Shown one piece after another: positions 1 through 4,426 of a stretch of DNA of 5,033 nucleotides. The stretch comes from an uncultured Planctomycetaceae bacterium (lineage in GTDB: Bacteria > Planctomycetota > Planctomycetia > Planctomycetales > Planctomycetaceae), in contig CAIXQV010000766.1 of NCBI GenBank assembly GCA_903921605.1, positions 1-5,033 on the forward strand, in the 5' to 3' direction. Numbering within the stretch: position 1 is the first letter of the stretch; each line of letters begins with the position of its first letter. The translations under genes were made by a program, and so were the position numbers. A model generated the notes under the pieces. That model was given only the letters and a program-made list of their open reading frames with translations, did not search any database and had not been told where the DNA came from.

Positions 1-1
1 G

Positions 2-31
2 ACACGGAGGGCTGACGCCCTGCCGCTCGCC
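2..31. repeat. 30-bp inverted repeat, left copy
   Basis: This stretch is the reverse complement of positions 498-527 with a single mismatch (29 of 30 bases). It contains a small stem, AGGGC-TGAC-GCCCT. It ends one base short of the stop codon of the prepilin peptidase gene (33-35), while the partner copy begins directly beside that gene's ribosome binding site, so the pair brackets the gene almost exactly. Its GC-rich, self-complementary character fits a dispersed REP-like intergenic element. I cannot tell from this window whether other copies exist in the genome. It may continue left of position 1. Confidence 0.85.
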
Positions 32-32
32 T

Positions 33-482
33 TTAGTTGAACAACTTCCAGACTGCCGAGAACACTCCGCCGGGATACACCAGATAAGCGATATATCCAG
101 CGGCAATAGCGGGGCCGTAGGCGTAGTCACGCTGACCGCGAATCATCGCGATCAGCGCGAGCACACCACCGGCGACAGCCATCCAGAACAATGAGAACAA
201 CAACCCCACAGGGCCCAGGATTGCTCCAATCCCGGCAATCAGCTTGGCATCACCACCGCCGAATTTGGCGAATCGAAACAGTGCCAATCCAATCAGAAAG
301 CCCAGCAGTAAACCACTCAGCACCGTCCACCATTGAACCCCGCCCCAACTGAATCCCGCCGCTGTGATTCCAATGAGAACCAAAGCCACCGAGATCCAAT
401 CCGGAATCTCCCGCGTCCGCAGATCGCACCAAGTCGCGATCAACAAAAGCACCACTGGCACAATGAGTATCAGGACATCCAA
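33..482 (-). CDS. A24-family prepilin peptidase (TadV/CpaA-like)
   Basis: This is a small integral membrane aspartic peptidase of 149 residues. Family knowledge: such enzymes cleave the leader of Flp-type prepilins at the cytoplasmic face of the inner membrane. Seen: the two catalytic aspartates in family context, D20 in WCDLRTREIPDW and D78 in FGGGDAKL (the GxGD motif), and hydrophobic segments at about 3-18, 32-46, 52-70, 82-114 and 121-140. The N-terminal methylase-type domain of PilD-like enzymes is absent, as is usual for TadV/CpaA. The start is TTG at 480-482: a GAGGAG ribosome site lies 9 bases upstream, an in-frame TGA lies 6 bases upstream, and the next in-frame ATG is past residue 100. 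The pilin it probably processes is encoded just upstream on the same strand, separated by 114 bases that contain a hairpin and a repeat. The subfamily is confident; the exact gene name is not assigned. Confidence 0.93.
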   Translation of the reverse strand: MDVLILIVPVVLLLIATWCDLRTREIPDWISVALVLIGITAAGFSWGGVQWWTVLSGLLLGFLIGLALFRFAKFGGGDAKLIAGIGAILGPVGLLFSLFWMAVAGGVLALIAMIRGQRDYAYGPAIAAGYIAYLVYPGGVFSAVWKLFN

Positions 483-491
483 GACCCATCA

Positions 492-497
492 CTCCTC
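492..497 (-). promoter_or_regulatory. Ribosome binding site deciding the TTG start
   Basis: On the minus strand this reads GAGGAG, 9 bases before the TTG at 482-480. It decides the start of the prepilin peptidase, because no ATG or GTG in that frame could give a full-length protein. It touches the inner end of the 30-bp inverted repeat (498-527), so pairing of the repeat could affect access to it. Confidence 0.75.
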
Positions 498-527
498 GGC
501 GAGCGGCTGGGCGTCAGCCCTCCGTGT
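498..527. repeat. 30-bp inverted repeat, right copy
   Basis: Partner of the repeat at 2-31, in opposite orientation with one mismatch. It lies between the pilin gene and the ribosome binding site of the prepilin peptidase. It contains the short stem GGGC-GTCA-GCCC. In a transcript covering the peptidase gene, the two copies could pair over 30 bases and close the whole coding region into a loop. Whether this happens, or whether the copies are simply independent insertions of a dispersed repeat, cannot be decided here. Confidence 0.85.
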
Positions 528-539
528 GATTCGCAAAGA

Positions 540-571
540 TGCCGTTGGCCACGCTCTGGCGGCCAACGGCA
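540..571 (-). terminator. Perfect 11-bp stem-loop after the pilin gene
   Basis: TGCCGTTGGCC and GGCCAACGGCA pair perfectly around a 10-base loop. The stem starts 25 bases after the pilin stop codon. On the minus strand it is followed by ATCTTTGCG, a weak T-run, so it may be a leaky terminator or an RNA-stabilising 3' structure rather than a full stop. Such a structure between a major pilin and its peptidase would let the pilin be made in excess. The stem is certain; its function is inferred. Confidence 0.6.
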
Positions 572-596
572 CGCATGACGACAAAAGTACCAATCA

Positions 597-956
597 CTAT
601 GGATTGTTCTCGAGAATCAACCCGCCGAAATTAGCAGCGGCAGGAGTTGTGGCACCACCGAGGACGTTGTTGCCCAAGCGGCCTTCATTTGAGTTCCCTG
701 CAATCCCTGCGACATCCAACTCAATTGGGTTGGCGGCAGTGCCGGCTGTTGTTTCGATCAATTTTCCCGAAAGCATTGCCCCATTATCCTCGGTGTGTGC
801 ACCGGGAATAATCGTCGCGACAGCCGCGATCAAATCGCTGGTCTTGTGACCAAACACTGAAATCGCAGCCGCACAGATCAGCGCCACGCCGGCGATGATC
901 AGACCGTATTCAACCAAACCCTGACCTTTTTTGTTACCAAAGAACTTACGAAGCAT
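597..956 (-). CDS. Flp-type (type IVb) major pilin, long form
   Basis: Structural subunit of a tight-adherence (Tad/Flp) pilus, 119 residues as a precursor. Seen: a short basic leader (MLRKFFGNKKG) followed by QGLVEYGLI, the Flp signature. Cleavage is expected between G11 and Q12, which places the conserved glutamate at mature position 5 and the neighbouring tyrosine at 6. A hydrophobic helix runs over about residues 14-36. Residues 50-119 form a Gly/Ala/Asn-rich tail. Flp pilins are usually about 50-80 residues, so this tail is a notable extension. The ATG at 954-956 is chosen because GAGGAG lies 7 bases upstream; an in-frame TTG at 974 overlaps that ribosome site and is rejected. The prepilin peptidase gene follows on the same strand. 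Other tad genes are not visible. Confidence 0.93.
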   Translation of the reverse strand: MLRKFFGNKKGQGLVEYGLIIAGVALICAAAISVFGHKTSDLIAAVATIIPGAHTEDNGAMLSGKLIETTAGTAANPIELDVAGIAGNSNEGRLGNNVLGGATTPAAANFGGLILENNP

Positions 957-963
957 TACGCCT

Positions 964-969
964 CTCCTC
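964..969 (-). promoter_or_regulatory. Strong ribosome binding site of the pilin gene
   Basis: On the minus strand the purine-rich run AGAGGAGAGG lies just before the ATG at 956; its GAGGAG core is 7 bases from the start codon. It rules out the longer frame opening at TTG 974. The sequence further upstream (970-1005) is AT-rich with repeated TTCAA/TTGAA half-sites, consistent with an open, well-translated leader for a highly made protein. Confidence 0.7.
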
Positions 970-1081
970 TTCAATTTTGAAACTGTGAAATTTGAACCAC
1001 TTCAACACGCGTTTTGGGCTACTCTTTTTCCGGAAGCTGGAGGCAACCCATTCCCAACTTTGTGCACTCAACGAACTCTAT

Positions 1082-1101
1082 GATGAACATTTCTGTTCAT
1101 C
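1082..1101. repeat. 8-bp inverted repeat with 4-base loop
   Basis: GATGAACA and TGTTCATC flank TTTC, a perfect palindromic stem about 125 bases upstream of the pilin start. It could be an RNA hairpin in the pilin leader or a protein-binding site such as a repressor operator. There is no T-run directly after it on either strand, so it does not look like a terminator. Confidence 0.5.
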
Positions 1102-1144
1102 GAACTTCGGTCGAGCAGGAATGCTCAACCTACAGAAATCCCAA

Positions 1145-1176
1145 AGACAAAAGGCTCCGTTGCGACCACGCAACGG
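1145..1176 (-). terminator. Terminator-like hairpin with T-rich tail
   Basis: On the minus strand CCGTTGCG-TGGT-CGCAACGG (1157-1176) forms a perfect 8-bp stem with a tetraloop, followed by AGCC and then TTTTGTCTTT. This is the form of an intrinsic terminator, though the T-run is interrupted. It could end transcription from the secreted-protein gene about 280 bases upstream, or act as an attenuator inside the pilin leader. The descending arm (1155-1164) can also pair with 1213-1222 over 10 bases, so alternative folds are possible. Confidence 0.4.
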
Positions 1177-1326
1177 CAACGGACTGGTCGGACCTGTAGA
1201 CCGCACGACAGCCGCAACGGAGTTCTCCTGTAACTCCAACATCACGCGGAACACCGCGTTGATTCTTTTTGACATGCAGAATACGAATGGGCTGACCAGT
1301 TGCTCGTGGTTCAATTGCGTCGCCGC

Positions 1327-1406
1327 ATTAGCCGCAGGGCGTTAGCCCCCGGTTCTTTATCAGCAATGCTGGAGCGAGAACCGGACGCTAACGCGTTCCG
1401 GCTAAT
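1327..1406. repeat. 80-bp imperfect palindromic element
   Basis: Positions 1327-1356 and 1377-1406 are inverted repeats of 30 bases matching at 25 positions, around a 20-base centre that itself contains CAGCA-A-TGCTG. The whole can fold into one long hairpin. The outer bases read ATTAGCCG on both arms. It lies 52 bases after the stop codon of the secreted Cys/His-rich protein and could serve as its transcript end, although no T-run follows. I recall similar TTAGCC...GCGTTAGC... palindromes as frequent intergenic elements in planctomycete genomes; this is memory, not a search. Confidence 0.8.
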
Positions 1407-1458
1407 CAACTCAACACCCGCACTTAGCACCGGGCGGCTGACTTGAGCAACCAACAGC

Positions 1459-1905
1459 CTACGCCATCACAGGCGGACCGCGTGATGCAGCAGGGAGAAG
1501 TTCGCATTCCGGAACTGTCAACGGAATCAGACAAACGGAGTTCTCAACCCATTCCGGGGAGACTTCAACAGACACAACCGCAACGAACGTCAGTGGCTGA
1601 GCAAACAACTGACAGATTTCGCATTGCCGCTGATCATGAGAATTAGGCAGCGGCGCGTCAGAGTCAGGAGCATCCGATTGCGAATGCGATGAACCGCAAT
1701 CTGCAGGCTTTCCACCAGACGCATGATGAGAAGCACAGCAATCGCCCGACTTCTTCCCGGAGGCATGCTGTCCACCGTCGCGATTGATCGCGACGCAGCA
1801 GGAGTCAGCGCAGTTAGCCAAATGCCAGGCAGAGCCGCATGTCCAGAGGACTGCGTACATCGCTGTCAGCAATGCGAGCGCAAAATGTCGGACCGAGCCG
1901 CGCAT
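1459..1905 (-). CDS. Secreted Cys/His-rich protein, possible metal binder
   Basis: Hypothetical protein of 148 residues. Seen: a basic start (MRGSVRH), a hydrophobic segment at about 8-22 that looks like a signal peptide, then a region with eleven cysteines in all (23, 32, 36, 37, 56, 57, 70, 95, 98, 125, 134) and clustered histidines (47, 60, 61, 74, 90). Residues 38-94 are polar and low in complexity. A CEIC motif at 95-98 followed by QLFAQP leads into a second hydrophobic stretch (105-113), and the tail ends RGPPVMA. The CxxC plus hydrophobic pattern recalls small DUF2946-like secreted proteins, but I would not assign the family. It follows the Fur-type regulator on the same strand after 201 bases, with its own candidate promoter. 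Binding or buffering of metal outside the cytoplasm is an inference. Its ribosome site is weak (GAGAAAG), so the exact start is less sure. Confidence 0.75.
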   Translation of the reverse strand: MRGSVRHFALALLTAMYAVLWTCGSAWHLANCADSCCVAINRDGGQHASGKKSGDCCASHHASGGKPADCGSSHSQSDAPDSDAPLPNSHDQRQCEICQLFAQPLTFVAVVSVEVSPEWVENSVCLIPLTVPECELLPAASRGPPVMA

Positions 1906-1956
1906 GCAGCTTTCTCAGTGTAAGGGAATTGAGCGGCCGACCAGTCGCTGGAGAAG

Positions 1957-1984
1957 ATTCTCCGGATACTACGACTTGAGTCAA
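1957..1984 (-). promoter_or_regulatory. Candidate promoter with overlapping palindromes
   Basis: On the minus strand TTGACT (1984-1979) and GAGAAT (1962-1957) are spaced by 16 bases, a fair sigma-70-like pair placed about 50 bases upstream of the secreted protein. The -35 part sits inside the palindrome CTTGA-C-TCAAG (1975-1985) and the -10 part inside GGAGAA-GA-TTCTCC (1950-1963 on the plus strand). Such overlap is typical of a regulated promoter. The regulator is unknown; the Fur-type protein encoded next door is the obvious candidate. Confidence 0.3.
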
Positions 1985-2106
1985 GCAGATCGTTGGCAAA
2001 TCCTTGAATTCGCCGTGGGTTCCAGGATTCGTTGGTGTTGAGCCGCTGTCTGCCCTCACGAACGCGGCGCCAAATAGATGCCAACCGCGTGAAACGAGCC
2101 TGGCCA

Positions 2107-2568
2107 TCAGGGACTGGCGCTGCTCACGCAGTTTGTACATTCCCCCTTGAGTAGGATCTCGCTGATGCGACCGATGCCGCTGGCCTTACGTCTTGAGAGT
2201 GCGGTGAATTCCATCGCGTCAAGGCATTCGACCCGGCCACATTCCGTGCAAACAAAATGCGGGTGACTGGACTTTTCCGGGTGCTCCGGGTCAACCGCTT
2301 CGAAACGCCAGACGTGATCGCCAAGCTCAGTCCGGGAAACAAGCCCCACTTCAGTCAGGTCGGAGAGATTTCGAAAGACGGTGGCTTTATCGAATCCCAG
2401 TGGGACAAGCCTGTCTGACAAATCCGCATGAGTCAGCGGTGCCGTGGCGGCTCGCAACAACTGCAGCGCCGCGATGCGAGCCGGCGTGGCTCGAACTCCG
2501 GCCTTCCGAATCTGCTTGCGGATCTCTTCTATTTCCTGCACGTTCGCACGACTTGATTTAGCGACCAT
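2107..2568 (-). CDS. Fur-family metalloregulator
   Basis: Metal-dependent transcriptional repressor of 153 residues, the normal size for Fur/Zur/PerR proteins. Seen: a winged-helix N-terminal domain with GVRATPARIAALQLL (24-38) and the recognition helix DKATVFRNLSDL (60-71); the hinge and metal region WRFE (87-90) and HPHFVCTECG (102-111); and a second CxxC, C144-TN-C147. The two CxxC pairs form the structural zinc site of the family, and the HxH segment supplies regulatory-metal ligands. Whether it senses iron, zinc, manganese or peroxide cannot be read from the sequence. The ATG at 2566-2568 is chosen because GAGG lies 5 bases upstream and family similarity begins soon after; an in-frame extension to 2655 adds 29 residues with no domain character and is rejected. 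It lies upstream of a Cys/His-rich secreted protein and downstream of a DUF1826 gene. Confidence 0.93.
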   Translation of the reverse strand: MVAKSSRANVQEIEEIRKQIRKAGVRATPARIAALQLLRAATAPLTHADLSDRLVPLGFDKATVFRNLSDLTEVGLVSRTELGDHVWRFEAVDPEHPEKSSHPHFVCTECGRVECLDAMEFTALSRRKASGIGRISEILLKGECTNCVSSASP

Positions 2569-2623
2569 ACCAGCCTCGACCAGATGACAGGTGTGGAAAA
2601 TTCGGAACCAAACAACACGTTCC

Positions 2624-2638
2624 TGCATTCTAATTGCA
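2624..2638 (-). promoter_or_regulatory. Candidate operator and -10 of the Fur-type gene
   Basis: On the minus strand TGCAATTAGAATGCA is an imperfect 15-bp palindrome (5 of 7 pairs match) with TGCA ends. It contains TAGAAT (2632-2627), a 5-of-6 match to a -10 hexamer, about 60 bases upstream of the regulator's start codon. The half-site AATTGCA recurs 16 bases away at 2648-2654. No good -35 is seen at the expected distance. Fur-family genes are often autoregulated through palindromes on the promoter, which is why I list it, but the site does not match a classical Fur or Zur box. Confidence 0.25.
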
Positions 2639-2756
2639 TCTGACGCGAATTGCACGGAACATTCGACAGACCGATAATTGACATGGCTTCCGAATCATGA
2701 TGTCCGTCGTGTTTTTGTGCCAGACTGCTTCAATCTCAGGCACGATTCTCCCAGCC

Positions 2757-2779
2757 AAAACAGAACGAGCTATGTTCTG
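2757..2779 (-). terminator. Weak terminator-like hairpin
   Basis: On the minus strand CAGAAC-ATAGCTC-GTTCTG (2779-2761) is a 6-bp stem directly followed by TTTT (2760-2757). It lies about 200 bases after the DUF1826 stop codon and upstream of the regulator's candidate promoter, a sensible place for a transcript end. The stem has only three G-C pairs and the T-run is short, so the call is weak. Confidence 0.25.
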
Positions 2780-2978
2780 ATCGGCGTTGCCACCTCATAC
2801 GGCCGCCTCACACGCGATCGGAGCCGGCTTTTCCACACAGTGATCGTCGAGGGCATAATTGTTGAACTGTACCATGTAGTGTTGCTGGAACCGTCAACCC
2901 CGTTCGACGGATCAAAGACGCGGCCGCCTGAAATCTGAAAGAGTGACACGTTGCGGACTCCGAAACTCTAAAGTTGAT

Positions 2979-3536
2979 CTAAAAGTCCATCGCTACGCAG
3001 AGCCTCTTTGTTCCCGGCGGCATTTCCGGTGAACGATGAAGAGCCCTGTCGCTGTGAGTGGGATGCTTGTGGCCTTTCAGAAACACGAGGTCGTAGAGCG
3101 ATGTCGAATGAATTGCCGCATCGTCGATGAATCGATACTCCGTGGCCGGGCCAAGGTATGTTGTTACGAGCCGCATATTGACGTTATCGATATGAAACTT
3201 CGGACAGGATCGAGTATTAACGATTTCAATCCGCAGTCGGAGCGTTTGCTGCCGGAACTGCACCAGAAAACTCTGCGCGAGCTCGATGATGTCACGTTTC
3301 AGGACCTCACATGCAACACCAACTTCGGCGAGGCCACAGGTCACGTGTTCATCGATCGTACGTCGCGTGGTCGACGCGCGATACTCATGAACGCGTCCGG
3401 AGCTGATCTCGACCGTGTCCACCGCCAGCGCAGGCCGTTCCACCACAAGGATGTCATCCCACCCCGCCTCGAATGCCGCTAGGACCTGCTCAGGCCAGGC
3501 AGTAACTGCGGGGTAAATTGCTCTCAGTACGACCAT
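2979..3536 (-). CDS. DUF1826-family protein, possible 2OG-oxygenase-like fold
   Basis: Protein of 185 residues with the hallmarks I recall for DUF1826: CPKFHID (111-117), RLVTTYLGPATEY (122-134), VFLKGHKHP (151-159), LHRSPE (166-171) and a final RLCVAMDF (178-185). The biochemical function of the family is not established to my knowledge. Members are often found near COG0523 metallochaperone GTPases in zinc-responsive loci (recollection, not checked). Seen here: H115-x-D117 ... H167 with R178 eleven residues later, the arrangement of Fe(II)/2-oxoglutarate oxygenases; this functional reading is my inference. No signal peptide or membrane segment is seen, so it is probably cytoplasmic. The ATG at 3534-3536 is supported by GAGGA six bases upstream; a longer frame to 3596 adds 20 basic residues without a ribosome site. 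It lies 97 bases after the cupin gene, probably in the same transcript. Confidence 0.85.
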   Translation of the reverse strand: MVVLRAIYPAVTAWPEQVLAAFEAGWDDILVVERPALAVDTVEISSGRVHEYRASTTRRTIDEHVTCGLAEVGVACEVLKRDIIELAQSFLVQFRQQTLRLRIEIVNTRSCPKFHIDNVNMRLVTTYLGPATEYRFIDDAAIHSTSLYDLVFLKGHKHPTHSDRALHRSPEMPPGTKRLCVAMDF

Positions 3537-3633
3537 TCGCTTTCCTCTGCTTTTATTTCTGCAACGGTCTTGGCGTCGCGATCCTGCACTACTCATCGTC
3601 GGCCCAAGGGAACCCCGAAATCATCGCCTGCCG

Positions 3634-4422
3634 CTACTCATGATCTGTTCTCCACGCCGCCTTGTAGATTTTCTTCTGTGCATCGACCGGCGTTGTGTCC
3701 CAGTCGAGTTCGTAGGAGCGAGCTTCGGGGCGAAAGCAGGTGAAGAAGTCGAGCAATACACAACCTTTTTCGCCGGCTTCCACGATGTGGATGTTGTCGC
3801 GATCCTGAGTCAGCGCGGAGGACCTCTTTCGGGAAAGCCGCTGATCCTTCGTCTGTTGAATCAAAATCTCGTCGCGATGTGCCGCTTGCGTATTCAAGCT
3901 AAGCCCCGGTTCCAGATCTTCTGTTTCGACCAGCTCAAAATTGCGCACGCGAGCATCGCCTTCAGTCACGATCAGCACTCCGTTGTAGTAACGATGATCA
4001 TGAAGACTGGAGACCGCGTGCGGTTCCATTCGAACTTGATACATCAGCACCGGCGGAAAACAGACACTCATGTCGATCTCCATGTCCTCACCAACCGAAA
4101 AGATTCGCCAGGGTGCCGGCGATCTGACTCGGTCCAGCAGGCGTCCCACTGTGTAAAGGTACGACTCTTCGTTCGGCATCGCTTCCCGCAAAAAGTCCTG
4201 AACGTCTTCCTGAACTTTGGAGACCATATCATGAGCTTCCAGGCGATCGACTATCTCAGAAATGGCTTCTTCGTATGCCTTCGAAGTTCTCCTGCTGAGT
4301 CCCATCAAAGTCATAGCCATCGACCAGCCAAGCCACGAACCGGCCCGCAGTTCGCTTCGTCGTTCAACAGCAATCCCTGCTTCCAGATGCTCCTCCCCGC
4401 TGATGCTATGACTGGCTTGCAT
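3634..4422 (-). CDS. Cupin protein, thiol-dioxygenase-like (cysteine/cysteamine dioxygenase superfamily)
   Basis: Protein of 262 residues. Seen: an N-terminal part with twin arginines (R21-R22) ahead of a moderately hydrophobic run (27-42), possibly a degenerate Tat-type signal; a helical, charged region (48-100); then a cupin domain with SLHDHRYYNG (139-148), GDARVRNFEL (155-164) and NIHIVEAGEKGCVLLDFFT (210-228). H141, H143 and H212 match the three-histidine iron site of cysteine and cysteamine (ADO/PCO-type) dioxygenases, which oxidise thiols to sulfinates with O2. The substrate cannot be predicted. Residues 178-208 form a charged insertion. The start at ATG 4420-4422 lies 4 bases after the Kelch gene's stop, indicating translational linkage; its own ribosome site is weak. 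The open frame continues upstream to 4452, overlapping the Kelch gene, which I judge not to be used. Export is uncertain because no clear cleavage site is seen. Confidence 0.8.
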   Translation of the reverse strand: MQASHSISGEEHLEAGIAVERRSELRAGSWLGWSMAMTLMGLSRRTSKAYEEAISEIVDRLEAHDMVSKVQEDVQDFLREAMPNEESYLYTVGRLLDRVRSPAPWRIFSVGEDMEIDMSVCFPPVLMYQVRMEPHAVSSLHDHRYYNGVLIVTEGDARVRNFELVETEDLEPGLSLNTQAAHRDEILIQQTKDQRLSRKRSSALTQDRDNIHIVEAGEKGCVLLDFFTCFRPEARSYELDWDTTPVDAQKKIYKAAWRTDHE

Positions 4423-4426
4423 ATGG

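Larger units (their letters stand above)
957..1326 (-). other. Gene-free, hairpin-rich region upstream of the pilin gene
   Basis: I find no convincing protein gene here; the open frames on either strand lack ribosome sites and recognisable protein character. The stretch holds four clear stem-loops: 1082-1101 (8 bp, TTTC loop), 1157-1176 (8 bp, ACCA loop), 1219-1237 (6 bp) and 1244-1259 (6 bp, AACA loop). It also has short TTCAA/TTGAA inverted repeats at 970-1005. It lies between the secreted Cys/His-rich protein gene and the pilin gene, both on the minus strand, so it may contain the end of one transcript and the long 5' leader of the other. I could not identify a convincing sigma-70 or sigma-54 promoter. 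Confidence 0.5.
2569..2978. other. 410-bp intergenic region between DUF1826 and the Fur-type gene
   Basis: I see no convincing gene. The left end carries the probable promoter/operator of the regulator gene (2624-2638). At 2761-2779 a 6-bp stem could end the DUF1826 transcript. On the minus strand, an open stretch of about 65 codons (roughly 2776-2970) reads SGGRVFDPSNGVDGSSNTTW and similar secreted-protein-like text, but has no start codon with a ribosome site; it may be a decayed gene piece or chance. A plus-strand open frame at 2678-2938 opens with TTG, has no ribosome site and no recognisable domain. Confidence 0.4.

Noticed and set aside
364..849. Plus-strand open frame across the peptidase-pilin junction
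   Set aside because: It runs antisense through two genes with diagnostic motifs and through the hairpin and repeat between them.
1078..1314. Minus-strand frame of 78 codons upstream of the pilin gene
   Set aside because: No ribosome site, irregular composition and overlap with four stem-loops suggest chance.
992..1345. Plus-strand frame of 117 codons in the pilin upstream region
   Set aside because: It reads through several hairpins, has no convincing ribosome site, and the translation resembles no protein family I know.
2569..2655. 29-residue N-terminal extension of the Fur-type protein
   Set aside because: The extension has no family similarity, covers the candidate promoter/operator, and the internal ATG at 2568 has a GAGG ribosome site.
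2678..2683. Plus-strand TTGACA as a -35 element
   Set aside because: No -10-like hexamer lies 16-18 bases downstream and no plus-strand gene follows.
2800..2929. Direct repeat CGGCCGCCT at 2800-2808 and 2921-2929
   Set aside because: Nine GC-rich bases in two copies with nothing else shared around them is likely chance.
2678..2938. Plus-strand frame of 86 codons between DUF1826 and the Fur-type gene
   Set aside because: It opens with TTG, lacks a ribosome site, and its translation has no domain character.
3036..3482. Plus-strand open frame of 148 codons
   Set aside because: Antisense to the DUF1826 gene, whose conserved blocks make the minus strand the coding one.
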